Positions 38,401-49,219 of a stretch of 64,000 nt of DNA are shown here, piece by piece. The position numbers were made by a program, and so were the translations under genes. Position 1 is the first letter of the stretch. The number at the start of each line of letters is the position of its first letter. The notes beneath the pieces were generated by a model, which saw only the letters and a list, made by a program, of their open reading frames with translations, was not told the origin of the DNA and did not search any database. The DNA is from Vicia villosa (taxonomy: Eukaryota; Streptophyta; Magnoliopsida; Fabales; Fabaceae): contig NC_081185.1 of the NCBI RefSeq assembly GCF_029867415.1, forward strand, positions 117,655,987 to 117,719,986, in the 5' to 3' direction.

Positions 38401-38812
38401 CATTCACTTTTGAGCTCTCATTTCACAACATTTATTTCCATGTCATTCCTTTCAACAATTTTACTCTACCTTCTATGGTATATTTCTCTACCTAAAGGAC
38501 AATAAAAATTATCCAAAGCTAGAATAAGAGAATCCATTATCTAAAACTCCAATTGAGTTAGGGTGCAATATCCTTCATTTTAGGTTTTCCAATTTTATCT
38601 ACGATCATAAATACATACTACCTCATTCATATAATGCAAAAATCATTGCCCACAAAAAATAAATAGATAAACAAACAAAAGAACTTACCTACGGAGACGC
38701 CAATATCAGTATCCGCCACCTGATTCTTTCGGAGCTTCCTCTCTAAATGTGCAGCTATCCATATAGTCCCAAGCGGACCTTTCTTCGCCAAAATAAACTG
38801 AGAGTAAAACAT
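27531..38812 (-). CDS. SYN4: Sister chromatid cohesion 1 protein 4 (RAD21-type kleisin), 15 coding exons
   Basis: The kleisin subunit of cohesin bridges SMC1 and SMC3 in the nucleus and is cut by separase at anaphase. Exons (-): 38812-38689, 37615-37354, 37038-36941, 36821-36772, 36162-36022, 35911-35762, 35610-34539, 34311-33439, 33344-33158, 32821-32685, 32416-30456, 29839-29812, 28879-28762, 28649-28520, 27629-27531. Phases agree throughout, giving 1809 residues; the Arabidopsis protein is about 1030. The N-terminal Rad21/Rec8 domain (residues 1-105, [18 protein letters not shown]) and the C-terminal winged helix (about 1735-1800, [14 protein letters not shown]) are intact. Conserved central motifs LHGDTIRQQL and RVRKKAPCT (about 983-1005) are present. 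The extra length is four in-frame repeat arrays plus a duplicated exon (see separate entries). The start is the ATG opening the conserved N-terminus. The splice model is inferred; alternative exons are possible. Confidence 0.93.
27811..28139. mobile_element. MITE in SYN4 last intron
   Basis: The left end AGGGTGTGTTTGGATTAGC and the reversed right end AGTGCATGTTTGGTTTGGC match at 14 of 19 positions. The inside is full of AGAATTGATT / AATCAATTCT inverted motifs. No target duplication is obvious. It lies in the intron between exons 14 and 15. Confidence 0.6.
29379..29432. repeat. (GT)n microsatellite in SYN4 intron
   Basis: A pure GT run of about 54 bp in the intron between exons 12 and 13. Confidence 0.95.
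29980..30275. mobile_element. Stowaway-type MITE in SYN4 intron
   Basis: The right end on the minus strand reads CTCCCTCCGTACCAATTTATAAG; the left end reads CTCCTCGTAACAGTTTATAAG. Both ends are flanked by TA, the Tc1/mariner target. 296 bp, AT-rich, non-coding, between exons 11 and 12. Confidence 0.75.
31095..31967 (-). repeat. SYN4 exon-11 coding minisatellite: 8 copies of a 37-residue unit
   Basis: Seven 111-bp copies plus one 96-bp copy encode residues 1182-1472. Each copy has [16 protein letters not shown], then (M/T)NNA, then F(K/E)(I/T)SEAENYS(V/I). Copies 3-6 are almost identical at protein and DNA level, while the outer copies are more diverged. This pattern is expected from unequal crossing-over or slippage in the middle of the array. 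The frame is kept throughout. The encoded segment is acidic, Ser/Asn-rich and probably disordered. Confidence 0.95.
32010..32310 (-). repeat. SYN4 exon-11 degenerate repeat (SYSK-N-EIH / HNEP-EVQPQ)
   Basis: Upstream of the 37-residue array, the units [10 protein letters not shown] and [10 protein letters not shown], and three of the [10 protein letters not shown] kind ([30 protein letters not shown]), recur, followed by AEAQPSE(L/V)PVPSE twice. This is an older, partly decayed in-frame repeat. Confidence 0.8.
33220..33303 (-). repeat. SYN4 exon-9 coding repeat: 2 copies of 14 residues
   Basis: Two 42-bp copies encode [14 protein letters not shown] and [14 protein letters not shown] (residues 938-965). 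They differ at two bases. Confidence 0.92.
33689..34228 (-). repeat. SYN4 exon-8 coding minisatellite: 5 copies of a 36-residue unit
   Basis: Five 108-bp copies encode residues 661-840. Each has [10 protein letters not shown](Q/P), then MGS(V/A)NTFTA(S/P)DI, then (A/E)PEK. Gly/Ser/Thr-rich, with no known domain. The frame is kept in all copies. Confidence 0.95.
35439..35594 (-). repeat. SYN4 exon-7 coding minisatellite: 4 copies of a 13-residue unit
   Basis: Exactly 4 x 39 bp, encoding [17 protein letters not shown] units (last copy [10 protein letters not shown]), about residues 281-333. Three copies are identical at DNA level. Confidence 0.95.
35762..36162 (-). repeat. Duplicated SYN4 exon pair (exons 5 and 6)
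   Basis: Exon 5 (36162-36022) and exon 6 (35911-35762) encode paralogous peptides. Both start VMLI, share HEDD/EHND-type and QVS(R/H)QEDEKKE motifs, and end ESGSK or NSGSK. The preceding intron ends are also alike (TTTTGGATATTTG...GTGAT...CGGTAA-TTCAG). Exon 6 uses a donor 9 bases further downstream, adding three residues (IDL) and keeping phase 0. Confidence 0.9.
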
Positions 38813-39330
38813 ATTCACTTCACCTCACAAATTCCCTATTCCCAAAATCAACACCAAATACACCTTAATTTTCAATCCCCGTCCACAAACACCCCTAAAA
38901 ACACACAAAACATAGCCACTTCTTAAAACCCCTCTCTACAAACCCTAATTTCACCTTCTCCAAATACACCCAAACCGAACACCAAATAGCTCCAAAACCG
39001 TGGGAAATACGATACCTCACGGAAATATCAGAAACTCACCAGAAACAATTAGTTAGCAATCCCTGAATCGGTAGATCGAAGGAAAACAAAACGAGAGTGT
39101 GAAGGAGGATAACCTTGAAGAGGAAAGTAGAAAAACCCTAACTACAAGCTGAAGTGAGGATCGAGGAAGAATCGTAGAGAGAAAAACCAAGAATTGAAAG
39201 AAAAAAATTGAGGGAAATTCGATGGAATTAAAATTGAGTTGAAATTTGAAAGAAAACTAAGAGTGATTATTGTATGGAGAGTGCGATCGAGATTTGGTTC
39301 GGTTTTAATTTTTTATATTCGACAAAAAAT
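38813..39330 (-). promoter_or_regulatory. SYN4 5' leader and core promoter region
   Basis: Sequence upstream of the SYN4 start codon on the minus strand. A TATAAAAA-like motif at about 39308-39317 could place transcription start near 39285. The leader is rich in GAGAGA/GAAGA motifs (39100-39290). A 5' UTR intron is possible but not determined. Confidence 0.4.
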
Positions 39331-40839
39331 GGTGAAAATAATAGTAATTAATAAATTAATAAATACTAGTATGTGAAAGTGTGAAGCATTTTAGTAGTTT
39401 TTTAGTAGGTGTAAGCGTGTCAGTAGCTTATTGGATAAGCTTTGAGACTGAGACAAATCTGCACGTTTTCTTCTTGTTGCTTAACGAGTTTTCTTTTACT
39501 ACGATTTAACTTTTGTCATTTCTTTCCCTCTTTTTACTTTCTTGTACACACTTGATGAAATTCTATTGGTTTTTGTAAAGTCACTCTTTGAAATTGATTA
39601 CTCCCTCCATTTTTGTGATTTTATCATATATCGCCATCGTTTCATGTTGTTATGAAGCAAAAATAATAAATAAGTTAGTTCAATGAAATAATTTGCTAAA
39701 CTATTTATGACAGTTTATATTTGTGCTACAAAATTGTTGTTCATAACTAAATATAATTATGAAACTATTTATGTCATATTATTATAAAAATTTATATTAT
39801 GTAAGTTTGGTTTCATAATTATAATTATTTAAATATAAACTACTTTGACTTTAACTTATTTTTAAGTCATAATTAATTTTAAATGATCATTTTTCCCTCC
39901 GTATAACCAAACACATCTTAAGTCCATTCCAATAAGTGACTCATTTTAAATCATGTTACACCCATAAATTATTTTAGAGATGCAATCATAGTCACGTGAT
40001 AGTCATTTCGTGTTCATTTGTTAATAGTTGTATGTTAAATAGCTAATTATTATTTGCATAGAGTATATTTTAGAATTTACTTTAACAAATATTAACTCAT
40101 GACTTACGTTAAATTAAGTGTTTCCTAATTCGTAAAATTTTACATTTTCAATCAATTACTAATTTAATCGTCAGAGTGTTTGAAGGTACATCACTCCATT
40201 TTATTTAATTATCGTCGTCTTTAGCTAAATCATCATCTTTAAAGTTATAGACTAAAGTTCATTCCAAAAAAATTAGTGTCATTTATAGGAATCCAAATAA
40301 ACAATTTTACCATTACCTCATTGTTTATTATCTAATGGCTTTGAGAGTTGTCCAAAGGCATAACGTGGGAACCATTGTAGGCTCTCAACCATTATTCATT
40401 GATGGGACAACAACCTCCCTGTCCTTCCCAGCTAATGACTTAATAGTGGTGGCCTACTAGCAGTCTCAAATTACCACTCAACGAGATAAACATCTTGCTT
40501 GAGTGCGTAATAGGTAGAATGAAAAACATTTCCAACACCCAAACCAAGGAAACATTTTTCTTTGTCCTCTACCAATTAGAGATTTCATTTTCATCAGTAT
40601 TGTTTTCCAAAAACTTATATTTTGGAGGCACATGGGTAAGAACATATGTTGTTCCATGTTGAACAATAAAAGATTTGTGGCCATATATAATCATTTTCCT
40701 ACAATTGTAACATTAGTGCGGAAATCGCAAAAAAAAAAAAAAGTATTTAGAAGTTCCAAAATGATAATCCTTCCTTCGTCTTGAAAACACTTTTGGAAGT
40801 TGGTTTGTCTCTCTACTAGGGAATCACGAGCCTTTATGA
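39331..40839. other. Intergenic AT-rich region, no gene seen
   Basis: No supported gene. A CTCCCTCCATTTTTGTG at 39602 resembles a Stowaway end, but no partner was found. A 41-codon plus-strand frame at about 40335-40460 and a 68-codon minus-strand frame at 40478-40684 have no recognisable content. Confidence 0.5.
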
Positions 40840-42340
40840 GGATGAAAGGATATATGACAAGCACGTCGATTGCGCAATTACTTTATATGAATGCGCTTTT
40901 TCACCATGTGCCTTCGTCTCCCTATCATTGTTTTTGAGATAGAGGTTAAAAAACACCTAGTCGTGGCTCCTTCACAAATCCATCTTATATGCTAGGTATA
41001 CGTAAAGGTATACAAATATTGGTGCGAGTATCTGAATGGAGAGCTTTATGTGGTAATTTTTCTTTCATCTCTTTAGATGTTATCATGACCAGGCAACCCA
41101 AACCAGAGATCGAGCCGACTATCCATGAATTTGGACCTCTTCGGAGCTTTAGTCATTTGAGAATCGGTTATTTTTTATAACATTCATCAACCCCGGAGCT
41201 CGTGTTGCAACTTGATATGTTGGTGGCAAAGTGGAGGGCAGATGTGGTAATATGTTCTCCAAGTATTGGATTGGGGGTCATTTTCTGCTGTGGAATTGTC
41301 TTTACGTGTATGGGGAAAGGGACCTCCCCGATGAGGCTCGGTATCAACAGGCCCTGGTAATGAAGTTTATTAATAATATGGGGTTCCTCGATGGATGTAT
41401 TTTCATGGAGGATGTCTTAAAGAAACGTCAACAGCCTCTTATTGATGTATGGTTGCTAAAAGGAATCCGCTTACAATAAGAGAAAAAAATCATATTTGGT
41501 AAGCTCTAGAACCTTTTGGCTTTTGAATTTTTTTATCTGTAAATCTTTGATGTAATTAGTTTACCCACAATTGTATGGATATTATATGTATAATGAGGTG
41601 TATCCTTAGTTTCTAAGGTGGGGAATACATTTGATCGGGAGTGGCGTTGTTGCGGAATCATTACCGACTTTACCAAAGGTTCTAGGTCTGACTTCCTTGC
41701 CCCCTACTAACGGGATGTGACTCTCGTTCTGCCGAGGATTGCCAACCTCCTTCTTTGGAAAAGGATTGCTCTTGTATGACTAACCTTTTCGGGCCTGTTT
41801 TGTAGGAAGAACTGGTTACTCTAACTAGATATACCCTGTATGCCTCGGTTGCTTTGGCCATTGGTGCATCTGATCACTTGGAGGCTTTTTGGTTTGACTT
41901 GCACCGTGCTAAAAAACAATAGACGAAGGATAACATTTGCAACCTCAAGCTTCACAAGATTGGTAAATGCATGAAGTAAAGAAAGCTTATACCTCTCTCA
42001 CATGGATGGAGAATGATGTGCTTCCCCTAACACTCGATGGTTCTCTCTCAAACTAAGTGACTCATCTGGTGAAGACCACAATGATGAAGGATAGAGCTTT
42101 GGCCATCACTTAGGGTAGTTTAACGTTTGCTCAAAAGAACTAGAGTCCTTGCATCCTCTTAACGCTTTATTGACCTAATAGTTGGTTGATTGCACGAGTG
42201 ACACTCTTGAAGCAATATCGCAATCATTTGAAAATGTTTTGCAATGATTGGAGCTCTTCTATCGCCTTTGACACTTTCTAGGGAGTGAATTTGGTCGGAT
42301 CAAATAGTCAGAGATGGGGAAATTATTTCCCTAAGAAATT
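40840..42340 (+). pseudogene. Degenerate transposon-associated coding remnant
   Basis: Short plus-strand frames resemble, loosely, the N-terminal part of plant transposon-associated proteins: a stretch like TLYECAFSPCAF-SLS--L, then KRQQPLID and others, broken by many stops and frameshifts. The longest open piece is 41231-41479 (82 codons). I do not recognise a precise family. It looks like a decayed repeat protein rather than a host gene. Confidence 0.25.
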
Positions 42341-42542
42341 AGACCTGTCGGCACATTTTTTTGTATTGTTTGTGTAGTACCTTATAATGGAAGAGTATGT
42401 AAAAAGTACTTATTTATGGAATGAAATGCTCGTTGTTACCTGTTTGAGGTGTTTTATAGGATCCTAAGTGTCATTCCCCGTTTTTGCTTGAGTTTTTACT
42501 ACTATTCTATTTTAAGAGCATTTCATTTTAAAAAGTGTGAGT

Positions 42543-42598
42543 CAGTTCAATTGGTAGCCAGACAAGAATATCAGGTGCAAGGCCGTGGGTTCGAACGT
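42543..42598 (+). other. tRNA-like A/B-box module at the Copia truncation point
   Basis: CAGTTCAATTGG followed 44 bases later by GGGTTCGAAC, matching pol III A and B boxes at tRNA spacing. It sits exactly where the Copia reverse-transcriptase reading frame is lost, so it may be the head of a SINE or a tRNA-like insertion. Confidence 0.45.
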
Positions 42599-42599
42599 T

Positions 42600-45500
42600 A
42601 ACTTCTTCGGTTGTGTAACCATTGAGAAATGCACTATTAACATCTATATGATACAATATGATGTTATGATTAAGAAAAAAAGAAATTAAAAGACGAATAG
42701 ACTCTAACCTAGCAACTAGTGCAAAGGTCTTAGTATAGTCAATACCATATTGTTGACTATAGACTTGTGCAACCAATATGGCCTTGGTCATTCCCACTCC
42801 TCTTTTCTCATTCATCTTATTTCTGAAAACTCATTTTGTCATAATGACATGAATTCCTTGGTGTTTAGGCACAAGATCCAACACATTATTACTAAAATAT
42901 TGATTTAGTTCTTCTTGTATTGCCAAAATCCACTCAGTGTTCATAAACTCTTCATCAACAGATGTAGGTTTTATGAGGGACACCAAACCCGTAAACATCT
43001 CTTGTGATGGTTTAAATAAGGATATAGTTCTAAGGAGTTCATTTTTTTCACCCATGATCAATTCTTCAGAGTGTGAAAATCTTTGTCTATGCTTCCTTAG
43101 AGGAGTTTGAGCTTGAAAATCTTTTGGTTGAACAACTTCAGGGTCTTTTGCCTCAGATTCTTTAGTAATAAATTCTTTACTTGCAGAGCCTGAATAGGTA
43201 ATTTCCAAATATGTAAACTTCTTAACTAGCTTTGACTTTCTATGGTCAAGCTTATCATCAAATATAACATGAATTGATTCCCTGACAATTTGTGTTTTAA
43301 TGTTATATACTCTATAGCCTTTAGAGCGTTAAGAGTATGCTAACATTTTACACTTTTGTGCTTTAGAATCAAACTTGTTTAAATTGTCTTTAGTGTTCGG
43401 AATAAAACAATTACATCCAAAAGGACGAAAATATGAAATGTTGGGTTTTCTATTCTTTCACAACTCGTAAGGAGTCTTATCCATAATAAGTCTTATAGAG
43501 ATCATTTTCTGAATATAACACGTTGTGTTAACTGCCTCAGTTCAGAAGTGCATAGCCATATTTGTCTCGTTGAACATGGTTTTGGCCATTTTTTTAGTCC
43601 TATTTTTCCTCTCTACAACTCCATTTTGCTTTGGAATTTTAGGGCAAGAGAAATCATGGGAGATGCCATTTTCATCAAAAAAATATTTAAAAATGCTTAT
43701 TTTTAATTAACCACCATAATCACTTCTGACTTTAACAATTTTAAAATCTTTCTCATTTTGCACTTATGAGCAGAAGGTAGAAAACACGAAATATGATTCA
43801 TCCTCGTGTCTTAAGAATTTAACCCATGTCCATCTATTGTAGTCATCAACAATGATTAAACTATATTTCTTTCCATTGATATAAGTAGTTTTCACTGGTC
43901 CTAAAAGATTGATATGGAAGAGTTCCAAAGGCCCAGAGGTAGAGTTAACATTATTAGATTTGAAAGAAGTTTTTGCAAACTTGCCTTTCTAACATGCTTC
44001 ATTGCTCTTCATTAAAAGACATGAGACATTTAACATTTTGATTTTTAAGATCAGAAGGTCTAATTTTATAAATGTTATTCTTCCTCTTGCCAATGAAAAC
44101 AATGGAGCCACCATGCTTTACAAGACTTTTAATTAAAGATTATATCATAACCATTGTCACTTAATTGACGTATTAATCCATCAACTAATGAAACATTAGT
44201 AATAAAAGGGAGAGAACCATTACTAACTTTCAGAGCCTATAAGATTCCATTTCGGATTACCTCTGAAACCCACAAAGTCTTCAGACTTAAGTTCCAGGTC
44301 TTGAAACATATGCCTTCTTCCCTTCATGTGTCGTGAGTAGCCAAAGTCCAGGTACCCTGACTGACATTCTAACATTGTTGCTAAGGTTGTCTGCAACATA
44401 TATTATCTTGTCCTCAGGTACCCACATCTTTTTGGGTCCTTTTTTGTTAGTTCTCCTAGAGTTCTCAACAAACTCAGGTCTCTGTGCAGAATAATAATTT
44501 TGTGTACGTGCATAAGAGAAATGAGAATAAAGAGCTTTTGGTTTTTCCTTTCTCAAAAAAGGTTTTTCTTTGGGCACATAGCCAACTCTTCTTTTCCCAT
44601 TTTTGCTAACTCCATAGATCATTGAAGCCACTTTGTTTATATCTATGTTTCTAGCCATAAATGTTTGAAAAGATTTGTCATATTTCTTTATGACATTTTC
44701 ATAATCCACATAAGCTTTTAAAAGAATTTCTTCCTCGAGTTTATAACTCTTACTTTGAAGGGCATAAATGTCATTTTTAAGAATAGAATTTTCTTCATTC
44801 AAAGTGAAGAATTCTTTCTTAATCTTACTATGTGCTTCAGATACACTACTTGTTTCATATCCTTGTATTTATTCTGAAGTATTTAATACTTTTCCATAAT
44901 TTCAGATATGCATGATTCTAATTCATAGTGAGATAGGTCAAGAAATACCTCTTTAGAGTCTGATTCAAATTCAGATTTTAATTGTGTCTTATCATCAAGT
45001 GCTTCTGCGCGTGCCATCAATGCCATGTTCGCTTGCTCTTCCTCGGAGTTATCTTCTTAACATTTAGAGCCATCCTATGTAGCCATTAAACCTTTCTTTT
45101 TCCCTTTGAAGACTTTCTTCTTTGGTCTGTCTTTTCACAGCTTGGTACATTCATTTTTGTAGTGACCGGCCTCCTTGTACTCAAAAGAGATAATGACTTT
45201 GCTATCACCTGACTTCTTCACTCCAGATGTAGACCTGAAGAAATCACTTGTCATTCTTTATCCTATGAACTTGCTTTTACTATTCTTCTAGGGTTGGTTA
45301 ACTCTTATAGAAAGAATAGACAACTCATCTTTGTGATGATTTTTGTAATCTTTCTTTTATTGTTCATTCATCACTCTTCTTTCTAACTTGTTACCACTAG
45401 CATCAACAGGATGAGTGTAGTCGTCAACTACTATATCCTATTGATCCACATCGTGACCAAGAAACAAAACTTTCAATTATGTCTTTCTAATAGTCAAATT

Positions 45501-45654
45501 TCTCTCCATCAAAAATTGGGGGTTCGGCACTATAATGATCTTTGTCATTGTTACTAACGGGTGCAGATGGTAGAGGGAGTCTCTCCATTGTGTTTCAAAA
45601 ACCTGGATCTTTATCTGACACAGTGAAATGTTTGATAAATAATCAATACCAGAA
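42600..45654 (-). pseudogene. Decayed Sirevirus-like Copia gag-pol
   Basis: Read on the minus strand from about 45620, Gag begins near MERLPLPSAPVSNNDKDHYS. A zinc-knuckle region (EYKEAGHYKNEC) follows near 45150. A stop-free piece (44802-44287) covers the Gag-Pol linker and coiled-coil region. Broken integrase sequence follows (44280-43210), then a reverse-transcriptase fragment (42815-42610) with VYSQQYGIDYTKTFALVARLESIRLL and HIDVNSAFLNG. Many stops and frameshifts make it non-functional. The order gag, integrase, RT is the Copia order. RNase H and the 3' LTR are missing on the low-coordinate side. Confidence 0.8.
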
Positions 45655-45671
45655 CCAGAGCTTTGATGCCA
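45655..45671 (-). other. Copia primer-binding site (initiator tRNA-Met type, diverged)
   Basis: The minus strand reads TGGCATCAAAGCTCTGG, close to the TGGTATCAGAGC-type site of Copia elements. It lies two bases after the LTR end ...CCTTCA. Confidence 0.6.
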
Positions 45672-45673
45672 AC

Positions 45674-46128
45674 TGAAGGTTAAAGAAACACAATAAGTGG
45701 GGTTTGAAATGGGTTTCCAAAATGAAAATCTTTTGCAAAACAAAATAATCAATGAGAGAACTTGGAATAAAAATAATGAACATCAATACTTTTATATTGG
45801 TCCGCTGTTAATGAAGCTACTTCCAGTTTACCCGCCAAGGTGATTTTGCCTTCTCACAAGGACTTAATCCACTATAACCAAACTTGATAACAACCACAGA
45901 AATTATTGTCAATGTCTTCTTGGGAAATTCTGACTATACCCTAGTCTCTTAATGAAATACAACTCAAAGATTGAGATACAAAGTGTGTTACAAAGATGCT
46001 TCTATGAAAGCAGATTACACAAATGAATTACAAATATTTACACACAAAATATTTTCTATGAAAGTGTATGAACAAAAGTTCCTTGTGTGTATGCTTTTCT
46101 TTCTCTCAAATTTTCGCAGTATGGTAAT
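45674..46128 (-). mobile_element. Copia 5' LTR, part next to primer site
   Basis: On the minus strand this holds the familiar Sirevirus-type U5 segment (AGTGGATTAAGTCCTTGTGAGA, then CACCTTGGCGGGT and GCGGACC) and ends ...TTCA. It is split from the rest of the LTR by the CACTA element starting at 46129. Confidence 0.7.
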
Positions 46129-48188
46129 CACTACAAAAAAAACACTCATTAGTGACGTAAATTTCACGCCATAACCAGTAAAATCACTTCACAAACTGAT
46201 TTTTGCGACGTGAGTAATTACGCCGCTGGAGAGCGGGTGGCAACTAAGTTGTGACGTGATTTTCATGTCACTAATCAGTGACATGAAAATCACGTCGCAA
46301 AAATTTGCACAGAGATTCCCAACAATTAAGTCAGAGCAGGCGCATCAGTTGTGGTTCAGAAAAGCAGCTTTATTTGCCACGTGATTTTCATGTCAGTAAT
46401 TAGTGACATGAAAATCATGTCACTAATAATTATAGTTTTGAAAAAGTTGCGACGTGATTTCCATCCCACTAATTAGTGACATGTAAATCACGTCACTAAT
46501 CTTTTTTTTTTAATTTCTAAAACCCAATTAATAAATTATATATATAAATTAAATTTAAAAACTAAATATATTAAAATATATAAATTAAATTAATAAGTTA
46601 TAAACTAAATATTCTTTTACATTTTTTTATATACTATTTTACTAAATATATGTAAATAAATTTCGTTTTTAATATGCAAAACTTAAAAAAAAAATATATA
46701 TTTATATACTATTTTTTTATAATTTCGTTTCTAAAAACTTAAAATATTAACCTAATAACAAATTTTTAAAAAAATTAGAATAAAATATATAATATAATTT
46801 CGTTTTTAATACATTTGCAAATATATTTTGTTTTATTCTATTATTTTTCACAAAAATTAAAATATTAATCTAATAGCAAATTTTACAAAAAAACATAATA
46901 TAGGAAATTATACAATTTTTTTGCAAAATACCTTTTCTCTAATCTCCTTCAACTCTTCTTCTTCATCCTCCTTAATTCTTCAATCTCCTTCAACCTTCTC
47001 TTCAATACCTTACAAAAAAAAAATTAATCTAAAATTAATAATAGAAAATATTACAAACAATGAAAGATATTAATAAAACGAAATTATAAAAAAAGATTGA
47101 ATCAAACTTACCTTTGATACAAGATTTGAAGCTATTTGAATGAAAAAATGGTAGAGAAGAAAGGAATTGGAATGAAGGGAAGAGAGAATTTTTTTTGTTG
47201 AACATATGTGTTCTGCAGAGAGAGAACCAAAAGCCAATTATATAAGCCAAACAGTGATGTGAATATCACGTCGCAAATGTTTGCATAGAGATTCTCAACA
47301 TTTAAGTCAGAGCAGGCGCAATAGTTGTGGTTTAGAAAATCAACTTTACTTGCCACGTGATTTTCATGTCACTAATTAGTGACATGAAAATCATGTCACT
47401 AATAATTGTAGTTTTGAAAAAGTTGCGACGTGATTTCTATGCCACTAATTAGTGACATGCAAATCACGTCACTAATCCTTTTTTTTTTAAATTTCTAAAA
47501 CCCAATTAATAAATTATATATATAAATTAAATTTAAAAACTAAATATATTAAAATATATAAATTAAATTAATAAATTAAAACTAAATATACTTTTATATT
47601 TTTTATATATTGTTTTATTAAAATTTATGTAAATAAATTTCGTTTTTAATATGCAAAACTTAAAAAAAATTGTTTTTATATACTATTTTTTTTTATAATT
47701 TCGTTTTTAATAAGTTTTTTATATGCAAAACTTAAAATATTAACCTATTAATATAAGCCAAACAGTGACGTGAATATCATGTCACAACCTTGCCACATGA
47801 TATTCACGTCACAACATTTAAACAGGAACATCATTTAATGAGGCTGCCTGCTAAAGCCTGCCACCAATCAATTCACGAAAATTGAAATTTCCCTCTTAAA
47901 TTTTACGACGTGTTTAACACGTCACAACTAATTTTTTTGAAATTTTGAACCTTTCCTCCCATGCGAACGTTACAGTCTTTAGTGTTTTTTATTTTACTTT
48001 TTAGTAGTGACGTGTTTCCCATGTCACAACTTCTTTTTTCAATGATCAATGTCTGACTCCCAATGACTTTACATTATTTATATTATTTAAAGGTAGTTAC
48101 GTGATTATCACGTCGCAACTACCAAATTTTTGACACGTGATAATCACGTCACTAAAACACTTCGCATGAGAGCTTTATTCTTGTAGTG
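46129..48188. mobile_element. Non-autonomous CACTA (En/Spm) element, 2060 bp
   Basis: Starts CACTACAAAAAAAACAC and ends, on the other strand, CACTACAAGAATAA. The 3-bp target AAT is duplicated at 46126-46128 and 48189-48191. Both subterminal regions and the middle are packed with palindromes built on GTGACRTGAAAATCACGTCAC-like arms. An internal block of about 320 bp is repeated directly (about 46265-46590 and 47255-47575). No transposase frame is present. It splits the Copia LTR, so it is younger than that element. Confidence 0.92.
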
Positions 48189-48599
48189 AATGTTCACGTT
48201 GAAGTTCTCTATATGTTTTCCATTATTCCAAGTCTCCTTTATATAGGAAATGAAAAGATCCGTTTGAGGGTGAAGATTGAATTCTATAAATATAGTTGTA
48301 TCTTTGCATAACAGTTTGTGAAAATGGAAGAAAAAATGGTACAATAGTACAATCCTCTTGCATGTTTATTTCTTCTTTTGTGTTTAGTTTAAATATTGGT
48401 TGCTTTGTTGTGTGTTTATGACGAATGGTATGGATATGCTTGTTGGGCCCTCTTTTGTTCAATTACTTACTGTGTCTCTAGCTGATATTTGGGTTTATCT
48501 TTAGAGATATCATGGTTTTTTTTCATTTAATTACATTATTCTTGAAATAAGTGGGTGGGATCAAAGATCTATGAAACCTAATAATAAAAAAAAAATAAG
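48189..48599 (-). mobile_element. Copia 5' LTR, distal part with promoter
   Basis: This continues the Copia LTR beyond the CACTA insertion. The minus strand has CCTATATAAAGGAG near 48245-48232, a good TATA box for the LTR promoter. The outer LTR end is not identified and may lie before the hAT insertion at 48608. Confidence 0.5.
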
Positions 48600-48607
48600 T
48601 ATGTGGT

Positions 48608-49219
48608 TAGGGGTGAAAATAGGTCAGGCGGATAACAGGGGCCTACATGCTAACCTACGTAGACTCAGGCTAGGCCACACAGTTTTTTTATAAGTCTATT
48701 TAGCTAAAAAGGTTAGGCCTCAGGCCCAAAAAAATCCTTTTAAACCTATCAGGCCGGCCTATTTAAATAAATATGAATAATTTTTTTATTGTCATTATGT
48801 TACGTTTTATACTTTGAATTAAAATATATAAATAAAACTTGGTTATCTTAAAGAATTTGTGAAAATAAGATGAGAACACCTGATGAACATTGTTTTCATA
48901 GGTTCTCTTAAACAAATAGTCTCATAGAACTTATGTTAATAGGTAAGTTAAAATAAGTCAATGCAAACAAATTTTTACTCTCTTGGTCTTTTAGTTAGTT
49001 AGTCTATTTAAACATTATTTGAATTGTTGATTTACATATGTCTAAAACAAATAGACTTTTATGTAAGCTAACAGGCTAACCAGATCTTCGAAAAGGATAT
49101 ACTCAGGCCTAAAAATAAGCCTATGACAGGCCACAGGCCAGACTTAGGTTTCGATTTTCTTGACATGTCAGACTTAGGTTTGGCAAAGCCTAGCTCGGCC
49201 CAGCCTATTTCCATCCCTA
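48608..49219. mobile_element. Non-autonomous hAT element, copy 3 (older)
   Basis: Starts TAGGGGTGAAAATAGG and ends CCTATTTCCATCCCTA. Flanking 8-mers TATGTGGT (48600-48607) and AATGTGGT (49220-49227) match at 7 of 8. It shares the AGGCCTA-type subterminal repeats of copies 1 and 2, but its interior differs and lacks the (AT)n tract. Confidence 0.85.

Noticed and set aside
39602..39910. Second Stowaway MITE suggested by CTCCCTCC near 39602 and CCCTCCGT near 39893
   Set aside because: The two motifs are on the same strand rather than inverted, and no TA-flanked partner end was found.
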